This document shows positions 31,302-43,015 of a DNA stretch of 64,000 nucleotides, one piece after another (position 1 is the stretch's first letter; the number at the start of each line of letters is the position of its first letter). A program made the position numbers and the translations under genes. Under the pieces are notes generated by a model that saw only the letters and a list, made by a program, of their open reading frames with translations, was not told where the DNA came from and did no database searches. Source of the stretch: Argyresthia goedartella (lineage: Eukaryota; Arthropoda; Insecta; Lepidoptera; Argyresthiidae); assembly GCA_949825045.1 (NCBI GenBank), contig OX463807.1, forward strand, positions 39,142,749-39,206,748. Direction: 5' to 3'.

Positions 31302-34166
31302 ATGTCAAAATGTAAGCCCCAGTTAAATATTGCCCATCAAAACATCCAGGGGCTACCTGGCAAAGAACTTGTATTAGAATTATTTCTAAAAAATTCTGAC
31401 ATTGATATTATTTGTGTTACTGAACACTGGTTGAAGGAAAATATGATGTCTTTTAACATAAATAGTTACAAAATTGTCAGTTGTTACAATAGAAAGACTG
31501 CTGATAGAGGTGGTTCTTTAATCTTAGTGAAGAATAATATTAAGGTGAAACAACGGAAAGATATTCTTGCACTTACTGTTGAAAGACAAATAGAGGTATC
31601 CTGTGTTGAGTTAGATAGCCATATTATTGTTTGTGTCTACAGGCCACCGAGGGATGAAAAAGGCCATGGCAATTTCGAAATATTTGAGAAAATTATGGAG
31701 GAAGCCCTCATTAGACTTTGTAATAACAGAAAAAAGTTAATTATTTGTGGCGATCTTAATGTAGATCTGCTTGTAGATACAACACTGAAGCGACGATTAA
31801 TAACTCTGTTCAAATCATTTAATTTATGTCATGTATTTCTAGAGCCGACTAGAATTACACTTACAAGCCAAACTTGCTTAGATAACGTTTTTTGTGACTG
31901 TGCATTCACAACTAAAAGTGTAATTAACTGCTTACCCTCCGATCACAGTGGTCAAACAGTTTCATTCCCAATTAGTATTAAGGATAAGACTGGTCCAACA
32001 TTTTATAGGCCTATTACATCCCATAGACTAGAGATATATACGAAAAACTTAGATATAAATTTGCCAGTACCGGATTTTAATGAACAGAACCCAAACAAAA
32101 TCTACTCAGACTTCTTCAACATTATTCAGACAGAATTCAATAAAGTTTTCAAATTAAAGAAAGTCAGTGACTACAACGGTAAATCTAAATTTAATGACTG
32201 GGCAACGTTTGGAATTCGTAAAAGTAGAGTTATCTTGTATGACCTTTATGATCAAAAAACCTATAACTTTGATCGAAAATTTCATGACTATGTTAAAAAA
32301 TATTCCAAAACTTTCAAGTTGGTTTGTAGAACTGCAAAAACTTTACACATTAATAGAAAAATTAAAAATTCAAATAATAGAATGAAAACAGTTTGGCAAA
32401 TAATAAACCGCGAAACTGGCAAAGTTATACCAAGGGACAGTGATTTCTGCCTAAAGATAGGTGATGATGTTGTTAAATCCAACGCTGATGTTGCTCGAGC
32501 TTTTGAAACATTCTTCACCAATGTACCCGTACTCACAACGGACAGTCTAAATTCATCTCCATTTGAAGCAGAGACTTTATTAAAAAATAACACTAGCGTC
32601 AGTAATGTATATTTAAAATTTCATCATGTATATCCCCAGGACATTGTCAAAACGTTTAAATTACTTAACTTAAAAAATACGGAAGACCTGTGGGGTATAT
32701 CAGTCAAAGTCATTGGTTCAGTAATTCTAGTTATAGCCCCACACTTAGCTTATATATTCAATAAATGTGTTGACGATGGGGATTTTCCAGACCTCATGAA
32801 ACACAGTAAACTTATACCGCTGTTCAAATCGGGAGATAAGGGCGATCCTTCAAATTTCAGACCAATATCTGTTCTTCCAACACTAAGTAAAATATTTGAA
32901 AAGATTATACTCAATCAAATGCTCTCACACTTCAACCGTACAAAACAACTCCACGCTAAACAATATGGTTTCACTAGGGGTAAATCGACTACGGATGCAG
33001 GTATTTCCCTTGTATCTCATATTTATTCTGCATGGGAGGCCGCACAGGATGCTATCGGAGTTTTTTGCGACCTGTCGAAGGCGTTTGATTGTGTTGATCA
33101 TAATACGCTATTAATTAAATTAAATCATTACGGAGTTAGAAATAAAGCGTTGGATCTACTAAGATCATACCTAAGCAATAGAATTCAAAAGGCAGAAGTT
33201 AACGGCGTAAAATCTGATGGATCGGGTGTTAAAATTGGCGTTCCACAAGGTTCCATATTAGGCCCTTTCTTATTCCTGGTATATATTAATGATCTGCCTT
33301 TCATGGTGGAGAAATTAACTGACATAGTGTTGTTTGCTGATGATACTTCAATGGTCTTCAAAATTGAAAGACAAAAAGGAGATTTTGATGATGTTAATGG
33401 TGTATTGTCTTTAACCTTGAATTGGTTCACAGTTAATAATTTATTGTTAAACGCTGGTAAAACCAAGTGTATCAAATTCTCACTTCCAAATGTCAGGCAA
33501 GTTGAGACCAGTTTGGTGTTAGACAACAGCACGTTAGAATTGGTAAATGATACGAAGTTTCTTGGAATAACCATTGATAGTAAATTGCAGTGGGGACCCC
33601 ACATAGATAAATTGGCTGGTAAATTAAGTTCTGCGGCTTACGCTGTTAGGAACATCAGACAAAGCACGGATGTGGCTACATCTAGGCTAGTATATTTTAG
33701 TTACTTTCATAGTGTGATGTCCTATGGTATCTTGTTGTGGGGGAAAGCAGCGGATATTCAAACTATTTTTATTTTACAGAAAAGAGCTATTCGAGCAATT
33801 TATAATTTAAAACGAACAGACTCCTTAAGAGAGCTTTTTAAAGAAATTGACATACTAACAGTAGCTAGTCAATTTATTTTCGAAAATATAATGTATGTAC
33901 GCAAGAACCTTACAACATTTTCCAAACTTAGCGACAGCTGTAATGTTAACCTAAGAAATAATCACAGACTATGTGCGCCCCGTTTTAGACTCGCGAAGGT
34001 TAGCAATTCTTTCAAGGGTCAGTGCATTCTCTACTACAATAAGATACCTCTGGAGATTTTGAAATTGCCATTTGAGCAATTTAAAAAGCATGTTAAAGCG
34101 ACTTTGTCGAAAAAGGGATATTACAATGTTCAAGATTACTTAAATGACAGGACTGTATGGGGTTAA
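31302..34166 (+). CDS. Element E ORF2: intact endonuclease-reverse transcriptase
   Basis: A complete 954-codon protein for target nicking and target-primed reverse transcription. The endonuclease (residues 1-220) keeps NIAHQNIQGL, CVTEHWL (catalytic Glu), VCVYRPPRDE, LIICGDLNVDLLVD (Asp, Asn) and LPSDHSGQTVSF (Asp-His). The reverse transcriptase (about 420-760) keeps HSKLIPLFKSGDKGD, FRPISVLPTLSKIFEKII, YGFTRGKSTTDA, CDLSKAFDCVDH, GVPQGSILGPFLFL and the catalytic VLFADDTSMVF. A C-terminal region ends in GYYNVQDYLNDRTVWG. The start ATG 31302 follows ORF1 by about 50 bases. No stop or frameshift is present, in contrast to element B. Clade: CR1-like (Zenon-type in Lepidoptera), with moderate certainty. 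Confidence 0.93.
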   Translation: MSKCKPQLNIAHQNIQGLPGKELVLELFLKNSDIDIICVTEHWLKENMMSFNINSYKIVSCYNRKTADRGGSLILVKNNIKVKQRKDILALTVERQIEVSCVELDSHIIVCVYRPPRDEKGHGNFEIFEKIMEEALIRLCNNRKKLIICGDLNVDLLVDTTLKRRLITLFKSFNLCHVFLEPTRITLTSQTCLDNVFCDCAFTTKSVINCLPSDHSGQTVSFPISIKDKTGPTFYRPITSHRLEIYTKNLDINLPVPDFNEQNPNKIYSDFFNIIQTEFNKVFKLKKVSDYNGKSKFNDWATFGIRKSRVILYDLYDQKTYNFDRKFHDYVKKYSKTFKLVCRTAKTLHINRKIKNSNNRMKTVWQIINRETGKVIPRDSDFCLKIGDDVVKSNADVARAFETFFTNVPVLTTDSLNSSPFEAETLLKNNTSVSNVYLKFHHVYPQDIVKTFKLLNLKNTEDLWGISVKVIGSVILVIAPHLAYIFNKCVDDGDFPDLMKHSKLIPLFKSGDKGDPSNFRPISVLPTLSKIFEKIILNQMLSHFNRTKQLHAKQYGFTRGKSTTDAGISLVSHIYSAWEAAQDAIGVFCDLSKAFDCVDHNTLLIKLNHYGVRNKALDLLRSYLSNRIQKAEVNGVKSDGSGVKIGVPQGSILGPFLFLVYINDLPFMVEKLTDIVLFADDTSMVFKIERQKGDFDDVNGVLSLTLNWFTVNNLLLNAGKTKCIKFSLPNVRQVETSLVLDNSTLELVNDTKFLGITIDSKLQWGPHIDKLAGKLSSAAYAVRNIRQSTDVATSRLVYFSYFHSVMSYGILLWGKAADIQTIFILQKRAIRAIYNLKRTDSLRELFKEIDILTVASQFIFENIMYVRKNLTTFSKLSDSCNVNLRNNHRLCAPRFRLAKVSNSFKGQCILYYNKIPLEILKLPFEQFKKHVKATLSKKGYYNVQDYLNDRTVWG

Positions 34167-34429
34167 TCTGGCTCAACACAGACCTTGCTGTTAATAATTT
34201 TGTAATTATTTATTCCTGCTTATTAATCATAACAATTAAATTTTTCATATTTGTATTAGTTAAGCACAACCTATTTTTAAAAGAGATCTAAAAATAAATC
34301 TGTGGGAGTTTCTACGCCCTTCTTCTCCCACAGTGGTCCAATGTAGAGAAGAGGCAAAAAATGACGTTTGCTAAGTATATGTAAATATCTACAGTAATAA
34401 AGTACTTTGACTATTGACTATTGACTATT

Positions 34430-36030
34430 TAGGGTAGCCTTTATTTTATCATTATTTCGTGCGGTGGTCTTGAATAAGAGTAGATTAGTTTTAGTGGTGT
34501 TGATTTTCAGGTTATTGTTGGTAAACCAGGAATCAAACAGTTTTAGAATAACATTAACTTTAGATTCGAGTGATGTTATATCATTGTCTGAAACGACAGC
34601 ATTTGTGTCATCCGCATAAACAACAAGTTGACTATCAGGTATTTCCCTACCAATGTACTCAAACAGGTCGTTAGTGAAAACAATAAAGAAGATTGGACCC
34701 AAAATAGAACCCTGCGGCACTCCTCTAATCAACTGAACTAATCTGGACCTGTTTATCATTTGACATCCACTATCAGTCGAGCACAGTTCAACAAACTGCT
34801 TACTATTTTGAATGTAAGATTTCATTAAATTCAGGCATTTCCCTCTTACACCATAATGTTCCAGCTTATCTATTAAAATGTCATGGTCAACAAAATCAAA
34901 CGCCGAGCTCAAGTCTAGAAAAAGTGCAGCAACTTTCATTTTCTCGTCTAGTTTACTTACAACGTCATCTACCAATGTATGAATAGCATCAGATGTACCC
35001 AAACCTCTCCGATAACCGAACTGTCTGTCACTTAGTATTTTATAAATTACCAAGTGCGCTAGAAATCTTGCCTTGATAATTTTCTCAAATATCTTCGATA
35101 GGACTGGCAATAGTGAAATAGGTCTGTAGTGGGACGGATTTTCTTTTGTTCCTTTTTTATGAGCTGGCAATACACGGGCGATCTTAAATTGATCTGGGAA
35201 AATTGCCATATTTAAACAGTTATTAAAGAAAATTGTAAGTGGCTCTGCTAAAATATCAATGTTGTTTTTGATAACTGTGATTGGCATGTCATCGTAACCG
35301 CATGATGGCTTGCTTTCAAAAAGTTGGACTACCTTTTTGATTTCAGTTATACACGTCTGTCTAAAGTCCATCTCGCCTGTGACTCTCGGACAGTTAATTT
35401 TTAGCAGATCTACTGCTTGCTGAGAACCTTTTATAATTCCTACAGATTTAACCTCAAATTGGTCTGCGAAGACGTCTACTATTTCGATTGGTTTGTGAAT
35501 TATTTTGTCATTTACTTTTAGCAATAACTTTTCTGTAACCGAGATCGTTTTCTTATTTCTGTGTTTGTTCACTACTTTCCACAAGGCTTTGGTAGAGCAT
35601 TTTGCTTTATTTAGTTCCGACCGAACTGCAAGCTTTTTGGCTTGTATTAGTACTCTCCTGTATATCCTAATATACTCACTGCGGTAATGCTTGATACTCT
35701 CGTTACAGCTATTCGTATTGGCTAAAACCCTCTTCATTTTACTTGAGACTTTTAGGCCTGGTGTAAGCCATTTAATTTTGCCTGACTTTCCTAACGCTAT
35801 CTTTTTCTTCTTTTTTACAAAGCAACTAAGGAAAATTTTACTACTGTCTGCGTTCTATTAGGAGAGTATGGTTTTCCTTGTGTGCTAAACTTAGATTCGG
35901 CAGTTTAAGGTTACAAAAGATTGCTGCATGACCATCTGAAATATTTTGTGATCTACAACGGTTTTCTTCTGAGTGTTTCTCTGGAAGAAGTAAGGAATGG
36001 TGCCCTTTTGCAAAATGGCTGGCTGGTGGG
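34430..36030 (-). pseudogene. Element D ORF2, 5' and RT part
   Basis: Minus frame 35737-34418 carries the linker and reverse transcriptase: FKIARVLPAHKKGTKENP, YRPISLLPVLSKIFEKII, FGYRRGLGTSDAI, LDLSSAFDFVDHD, RGVPQGSILGPIFF and VVYADDTNAVV. The frame 36056-35841 holds the end of the endonuclease (QNISDGHAAIFCNLKL). A break lies between the two at about 35740-35840. The protein is cut after KIKATLN by element E and continues at 30786. All core RT motifs survive in the larger part. Confidence 0.87.
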
Positions 36031-36430
36031 AGCAAAATACAAAATACAAAATACAATACAAAAAGCTTTATTCAGTAACAAACATAATTTTAGAACACAA
36101 TTTGATTGGAGCTTCCTTTTAAGTAAGAAATACCTGTGCCAGGAAGCCCCGCTCTTCCATATCTGGGTAAAATTATATTAAGTATGTGGGTAGCAATCCA
36201 TACATCTTTTGATTTTGAGTAGATAAAGTTAATTTTAATTAATAAGTTTATATAAGTTTGACTTCAAATGCGACGTAACAAAATTAGTAGATTGTGAACT
36301 ACTTAGGTACCTACCTACGTTGAAATTCAGGTAAGTAAGTATTTTTAAGTTTAAAACTAAAATAAAGATAAAATAATGTAATTATTCTAGGCTATATAAC
36401 TCACATTCGTGTTTGTGTGTAAGTGTGAGG

Positions 36431-36434
<4 letters not shown>

Positions 36435-36507
<73 letters not shown>
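36435..36507 (+). repeat. Long GT microsatellite in the 3' UTR of element F
   Basis: About 36 uninterrupted GT units, followed by GA-rich and degenerate GTGTGA units to about 36600. On the element's own strand it is a CA array between the stop codon and the tail. It looks like an expanded part of a CA-rich 3' UTR and not an independent locus. Confidence 0.95.
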
Positions 36508-36515
<8 letters not shown>

Positions 36516-36977
36516 GGAGGGGGTTTGTGTGTGTATATGTGTGGGTGTGAGTGTGTGAATATGTGAATATGGGTGTCTGAGGGTGTGGATTTGTAGTGTG
36601 TATGTCTACAAATTTGGGTTTGCCAATTAAGAGTTAATTTCTCATTTTGTTTTATTTCTGATTAGAACTTCTGTTTCATCATAACTTTTTTCCATTAGCC
36701 AATCAGTTATTAGTTTTTTACAGTGATAAAATGACATCGGAAATATGTTAAGTTCTTTATTTGCCAAGTTATATAGTAGCGATGATTGGTTTTTATACTG
36801 CCTATAGGCATATTCTGTGCTCACTATGTGTACAGGGGCAACATTATGTTTTCTCCTTCTAAATGTAAAATTAGGATCAAATTCCAGCTTTCTGTGTAGT
36901 TGCATTATAATGTTAAGTATATAAAGCTTCCTTACTGTCAGTTCCTTACAGGATTGATAGAGTTCGTTTGTGGGAAA

Positions 36978-39067
36978 TTAGCGAGATTTGAAGTACATGA
37001 TTTTTAGAAGTGATCTCTGGGCTCTTTCTATCTCTATAAATTTTGTTTTAATGGCACCTCCCCAGACAGGAATACAATATATTAACACGGATTGAACTAG
37101 AGAAACATAAATTTTACTTAGAATCTTTTTTGTAGCAATGTGTCTTAGTATTTTAAAAACCCAGGTTAGTTTACGTATTCTGCCTATAATAAGATCTATG
37201 TGTAACTTCCAGGTCAATGTTTGGTCAAGTATAACACCAAGATATTTTATGTGAGACACTTTGCTAATCACAGGGCAAGAGCATGGGAAGTCGTCGTTCA
37301 GACAGTTTGTGGACTCATGAATTTTTATATAAAAGTCAGTTTCAGGTTGAGTTTTGGTAGTTGTTGTAAAACAGATATAATTTGTTTTAGATGAATTTAA
37401 TGTTAGGAGGTTAAGCTTTAACCAATTACCTATTCTGGAAAGACCCAATTCTGCCATCTCCTTGACCTCACTCCAGGAGCTCCCTGAGAAAACAATAGCT
37501 GTGTCATCTGCGTAAGTGAATATCTGGCCATTATTTATTTCCATGTTACACAAGTCGTTAATATATATTAGAAAGAGTGTCGGGCCCAGAACACTTCCTT
37601 GTGGCACACCATAGGATATAAAAGTCTCCTCACTAATATAAGGGCCTATTTTAACACGCTGGGTTCTATCATGTAGGTAGCTAGTTAGTAATTCAAGCGG
37701 ATTACCCCGTATGCCAATATTTTCTAGTTTCTGGACAAGAATGGAGCCTGATACGGTATCAAAAGCCTTTTTTAAATCCAGAAAGACTGTAAGGCATTTA
37801 TTCTGTTTGTCAACATTTTCCACAATAAGTGAGGTCAAAGAGATGACAGCGTCTTCAGTTGATAAACTTTGTCGGAAGCCATATTGCTTCTCAGAAAGGA
37901 TGTTGTACGCATTTAAATATTTTAATAGTCTATTATTTATAATTTTTTCTAAAATTTTTGAGATAGATGGCAGGACTGAGATCGGCCGGTAGTTTGTGCA
38001 ATCGTCTTTGTCACCTTCCTTGTACACAGGGGTGATAATCGTTTTTTTCAGTACTGTTGGAAACAGGCCTTTAACAAAACAAAGATTAACTAGATGGGAG
38101 ATAATTGAGACAACAAGCCTACTTGCCATGTTGAGGAATTTCACCGTAATACCATCCCACCCCGGGGCACTATCTAGTTTAAGGCTCACAAGAACGGAGT
38201 GCACTTCACTTGGATCTGTTTCAAGAAGTACAAAAGATTGCAGTTGAGGGTCAGGTAAGATCTGTTCGTTGTTTATAGCCCTGCTTTGAATGTCCTCAGC
38301 CAGATTCCTTCCTATATCTGCAAAGTATTTATTCGTAAGGTTGACTGACAAATCAGGAGATGAATGAGAGTTTAGCAAGTTTGTATTTTGTGTTTTTTTT
38401 TTGTTTGAATTTTGTCATGTTGTTTATAGTATTCCACATAGATTTCGGGTTTTTTGTAGATTTCTCTAGTATTTCTCTGTCGTACCTGCGTTTTAATTTC
38501 TTTATGAGATTGTTACAGAAATTACGGTATCTTCTGAACGTAATCCTCAGAATTTCATTTTCAGGGTCAGAACTTAATTTTCGCTGCATTTTGTTTCTAT
38601 TTCTGATGCATCTTAGTATGCCTTGAGATATCCAGGGTTTGATTATTCTTTTGCTTTTAGGAATAAGTATTTGTTTGGTATTTTCTTGAAGAGACTCAGT
38701 TAGTTTTTCGATAAGTTTATTTGCCACGACATTAGGATCCTTTTGTAGAAATAGCTCCGAAAGACCTTTGCTCTCAAGACTTGAGAGTGTATTATCGTAT
38801 TTAATGACTGTTTTCCATTTTTTAATAGTTTTGTTACTGTTTGAGAGTTTTAGGAGAGTTAGCAAGTGATCTGTGACAGAAGTATTTAAAACTGCGATAA
38901 AAGCTGATTTAGTAACCCTATCTATTTTCAAAATAAAATGATCCAGGCAGTTTTCTTCTCTTGTAGGGAAGTAATGGCCGGGTAATAGTCCATGATTAAT
39001 TAATGTGTCTAAGTAGCTTAGTCTATTTTTCTTGTCTTGAGATCGTTCAATTAGTTTAGGAATAATA
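36978..39067 (-). pseudogene. Element F ORF2: endonuclease end and reverse transcriptase
   Basis: Minus frame 38931-38353 holds the last endonuclease residues (NTSVTDHLLTLL) and a basic linker (KSKRIIKPWISQGILRCIRNR). Frame 38378-36978 is the reverse transcriptase: LKKTIITPVYKEGDKDD, YRPISVLPSISKILEKII, YGFRQSLSTEDAV, LDLKKAFDTVSG, YGVPQGSVLGPTLFL and FTYADDTAIVF, then ISKVSHIKYLGVILDQTLTW and a C-terminal region ending KIMYFKSR. A frame change occurs at 38353-38378, and a further C-terminal stretch is open in another frame (36905-36642), so there is at least one more frameshift near 36960. The RT core is intact. Confidence 0.87.
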
Positions 39068-39072
39068 TTAAT

Positions 39073-39568
39073 ATTTATTTTTGCACGCTTACAACACTAT
39101 CTTCAGAGTTTGTACAAGTCTGTGGTCTAGTGATATCGATAATTTCGATCTTGATCATTCTAAGAGCTCTTCTCGGCGCCTTAGTGATAACATATGATGA
39201 TAAAGCCATCGGATTCCGTTTCTTGCGATTTAATCTGCTGTTTTGTGTCTTCTTTTCATTAATCGTTTCCTTCGTATCTTTACCGTCGGGCATGGAAAAT
39301 CGTTGGCCATCGTAATCCTCAGGCGGTTGAGCGTGTTGAAACCATAAGTCGGAGGGATCCAGTGACTGTAGAAAGAAAAACAAGTTATAATTAACAGTAG
39401 AAAACACAACAGGTTTATAAAAATAGGTATCTGATAAATGTTATATATAAATCAGAATATTTTACCTCGTTGAATGTAGACATGTTTCGACGTAACGATC
39501 GACGTTCTATGCTTACGCTCCCTTCTTTGAAAGTGATCGTCATCATTACTAAATAAAAAATGAAACCT
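39073..39568 (-). other. Orphan two-exon coding candidate, unrecognised
   Basis: On the minus strand, a segment from an acceptor-like site (TTATTTAG, near 39566) to a donor (GAG|GTAAAA, 39468) encodes TITFKEGSVSIERRS; an acceptor (TTTCTACAG near 39370) then continues the same phase with SLDPSDLWFQHAQPPEDYDG, a Lys-rich part, and a SEDSVVSVQK end with a stop at the element F junction. Splice signals and phase agree, but the protein matches nothing I know. It lies between two retrotransposons, so it may be a host-gene remnant carried into, or exposed within, the provirus region. The C-terminus is probably truncated by element F. Confidence 0.35.
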
Positions 39569-39989
39569 AAAATGTGCATGTCTTCATAAAAATAATGATG
39601 ACAAATGCAATAACCCACTTCTTCTAACATAACACGTGAAACCTTCATGTTGTGACAAGTCGGAGTTGTCAACGTCATCGCTATCTTGTACAGTCTGCGC
39701 AAGAGTAAGCTGTGTCAGACAACTACAGTCCAGCTAACTCTGGGGATGGCTGTACCTTACTATGAAAATTAAGAACCTATTCAATGTACTGTGGATCCTT
39801 ATGTAAAGTAAGTTAAAAAGGAAACACGTTACTTAATCAAAGAATATATGACTTCATTTCAATTTCACTTACAAGCTAAATTCAATTAAGACTTAAAATT
39901 ACAGGTTCTTACAATATAACATTTCTATTCAATATGTTGCTTCATGGCCCCACGAAAGAGTTGATATTTTATCCCTCAGAATGATACGA
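39569..39989. other. Non-coding stretch between elements F and G
   Basis: About 420 bases of mixed sequence with no recognisable coding region. It ends at the T-run (39990-40003) that is the poly(A) tail of element G. It could be provirus, host or old repeat; I cannot tell. Confidence 0.4.
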
Positions 39990-40322
39990 TTTTTTTTTTT
40001 TTTAATTTATTTATTATAAGCCAAAATATAATACAAGTTCATTTGAAAGAACCACAAAAACCACGTAGGTTTGTGCGTGGTTCCGTGTTACGCAGAAATA
40101 ATTACAAGTAGGTATTTACACTATTATTTAGATTAGATTACAAAGTAACTAGCAAGTTGGTAATATTACATACAAGAAAATTAGGTACCTAGTTATATAA
40201 TTAGGGGTTAAGGATGGAAAGGGTGAAATGTTTCTTGAGTTTCCATTTTATGTTATTGTGATTTATTGAATGTTTGAGATCTGTGGGTAAGCTGTTTATT
40301 AGTCTCGGAATCAAATAGGCAG

Positions 40323-43015
40323 TCAGTAATAGTTATTAGCGCGGGTAGTGGTGAGATTGCCTCGAGCTTTGCGACGTGTGCCTACGGGGTGATGTATTGT
40401 GTGCTGTACGGTGTTGTTAAAGAATTCCTCTTTCAGTAAGTTAAACTTAACTTTGGTGTGAATAGGAAGTGTGCCACTATAAATAAACAAGTTTGGCTCA
40501 TTATTTTCGGAGTATGCGCATTTTATATTATATGGAACAATCAATTTAAGTAATTTATTTTGTAATGACAATATTTGATCGAGGTAAGTTTTATAAGTTT
40601 GTCAGTAGCTAGATAAACCATACGATACTATGGAGTCAATTAAGGCATTATACAGCAAGAGTCGTGTCTTAAAAGGTATTCTATTTCTTACTACATAAAA
40701 TGATGCAGCGAGAGCCCTGAGTTTGTCGCACACCCGCTGTATATGAGGTCCCCAGCTGAACTTTGCATCGATGACAAGACCTAGGTAAGTGTGCTTGTCA
40801 ACGACATCGATGGAAGGGCATCGGCAAGATTTACTGTCATCTGGACTGTGCATACAATCATGCGTATGCGCAATGAGATCAGCTGGCCGCTTACTCTTCA
40901 GATATGGTGATTTAATGTGCATGAGCTTGGTTTTCTGTGCATTTAAAACCAAACCTACGTCGTGACACCACCACACAAGTTGTCAAAGTCAAACTGGAGG
41001 CTCTCAAGTGCAGTGTCTACGTCACTGCTGGCAATGATCAGACATGTGTCGTCCGCAAATTGATAGGGAGTGCTGAAGGTGAGTACATTCACCATATCAT
41101 TGACGTAGGTTATAAAATGAAGGGGTCCTAATACTGATCCCTGGGCTGTGCCATGAGATACTAGGTTGTTTTTACTAAGTCTTTCCCCGATTTTATCGCA
41201 AAAATGACGGTTTCTGAGGTAGTCGGCACACCAGGCTTGTAGTGGGCCTCTGATGCCACAGTAACCTAGTTTATTTGTGAGCAGATTATGGTCTAGGGTA
41301 TCAAATGCTCGGGAAAAATCTATAAAAGTGCAAGGACAAGTTTCTTATCTTTAAGTGAACTGTTTACGTGATCTGTAAATTTAGATAACAGGGATGTTGT
41401 GCTTTTCTTAGGCTGAAAGCCGAATTGGTTGTGGTTTATAATCTCTTCTTTTTGATAAAAGTTATCTGCTCACAAACAAACCTCTCAACTATTTTGTCGA
41501 CTGATGACAATAAAGTGATAGGTCAGTAATCGGCAACATTGCCACGTTTACCTTTTTTAAATAGTGGTCTAACGCAACCCAGTTTTAGATCATCCGGATA
41601 TTTACCGGTTTCTATGCTAGTATTAAGGAGATGCGTTATTGCACCAGAGATTTTGTCACTAATTTGTTTTATGTCCAGAATTTTAATATTATCTAAGCCC
41701 GACGCCTTCCTGCTATTCAGGTTCCGAGTGATTTTCAGAATGCTTCGTGGGGTGGCTTTATGGAATCGCATGCTGACATTTGCCACTTTGCTGCAACTGG
41801 CATCGTCCAGTATTTCTACACATCGTACAGAGTATTTCTACACTGTGGAATAATCTTTTTGACGGATTCGTCGAACTCTGTAGCAAATCTGTTTGCGATT
41901 TCAATATCTGATATGTTTTCGGATCTAAAAGCATCTATTATTGCGTCATCGATGCTCTTGGATATTCTACCACAAATAGAATTAATTATCTTCCATAGAT
42001 TCCTAGGGCTTCCATAGCTATCTCTTAATTTATTTTGGTAATATTTATTTCTATAGTATTCAATTATTTTATTAGTTTTATTCCGTGTTTTATTATACTG
42101 TAGTCTAAGTTCGTGGTTAGTTGTATTTTCCCTCCAGAGCCCAAAAAGAGTATCCCTTTTTTCACTAAGTTGTAGAACAGTTTTGTTTATTAAGTTTTGT
42201 GGATGATTCTAAGGCTTCTTGGAACGTTTTTTTTATAAATTTAAGGATTTCATCAGCCGTTTTCATGTCGTATGTTTGGTTCCAGTTAGTATCATTTAAT
42301 TTAGTAATTAAATCGATACGGTTTACCGATTGCATATATTGCGTTTTTGGAGCAGCCTGTATATCGGTCTTGCCGGGCGGCGGAAAACCAACGAGGCTGG
42401 TAATTGTGACGCGATGATCTGCCAGCACAGTATCGACTGCCGCGGTGTACGGTTCTAACGTGTGGCATCGAATAAAAATATGATCTTGCAGGATTTTGTC
42501 ACCAGACTATTGCGATTCTCGATTCGGGTGTAATCAGTGATTCCACACGTTAGTCCGTACACAGAAAGCATGTCAACATACGAGTTCCTATGTGGATTGT
42601 GTAACTTAAGATCGATGTTGATATCACCCAGTAAAATCATTATGTTGGAATCTGAACTGTTGTGGGAAATCAGCCGGTTGAGTTCACTGATAAAAATTGT
42701 CTTGTTTTTCAAGGGAGGTCTATAAATTGCACACACATAAATTACATCATTTGTGGGAGTTTTAGATATGCCAGTCAGGTTTTCGAAGGTGTATGTGATG
42801 TTAGATTTTGGTGTAAATTTAAGGTTATTGCGAACATACATTATTATTCCACCGCCTTTTTGGTTATTACGTAACCGTGTGTACATTGTGTAGCCTGAGA
42901 TTTGGAATAAATTTGATATACTGTCAGAAATGCCTGCTTCTGTAACTGTAATTATGTCAACATTATGTGGACATCCATCTATAATTTGGACAAGCTTAAC
43001 AAAGTTTTTCAACAT
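40323..43015 (-). pseudogene. Element G ORF2: endonuclease-reverse transcriptase, heavily decayed
   Basis: Minus frame 43015-42455 is the endonuclease, with DIITVTEAGISD, NQKGGGIIMYV, YVCAIYRPPLKN and MILLGDINIDLKLHN. Frame 42428-42165 has an ADHRVTITSL block (Asp-His pair). RT fragments are at 41786-41523 (LNSRKASGLDNI, DDLKLGCVRPLFKKGKRG), 40976-40602 (WWCHDVGLVLNAQKTKLMHI, YLGLVIDAKFSWGPHI), and the C-terminus at 40571-40323. The catalytic region lies between 41520 and 40980 with several frame changes; remnants of the ADDTCLI type are near 41050. At least six breaks make it inactive. Confidence 0.85.

Larger units (their letters stand above)
30787..34407 (+). mobile_element. CR1-like non-LTR retrotransposon E with an intact ORF2
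   Basis: Same family as element B and inserted in element D in head-to-head orientation. It begins inside ORF1 (5'-truncated) at about 30787 and ends in a tail of TTGACTA units at 34386-34407, after the ATGACGTTTGCTAAG 3' UTR shared with B. It is the best preserved retrotransposon in the window and probably among the most recent insertions. Confidence 0.9.
29726..36030 (-). mobile_element. CR1-like non-LTR retrotransposon D, split by element E
   Basis: Minus-strand element with a tail of AGTTCAAT units at its left edge (29726-29747) against the broken capsid gene. It consists of the 3' part at 29726-30786 and the 5' part at 34408-36030. These were one element: coding sequence runs through from KIKATLN at 34430 to a TIITINGDAVV-type continuation at 30780 once element E is ignored. 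The 5' end, close to 36030, lies in the last part of the endonuclease, so D is 5'-truncated. The 3' UTR (29748-30120) is AT-rich and without features. Confidence 0.8.
36033..39070 (-). mobile_element. CR1-like non-LTR retrotransposon F
   Basis: A minus-strand element with a tail of TATTTTG units at its left edge (36033-36056). The long 3' UTR contains a GT array. Coding sequence runs from 39067 down to 36978. The 5' end falls in the middle of the endonuclease, directly at a NINII block, so it is truncated. It borders element D on the left without intervening sequence, which suggests that F inserted at or into the 5' end of D, or that they met through deletion. Confidence 0.83.

Noticed and set aside
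39130..39315. Plus-strand frame resembling a membrane segment
   Set aside because: Antisense of the better supported spliced minus-strand segment; its hydrophobicity follows from that.
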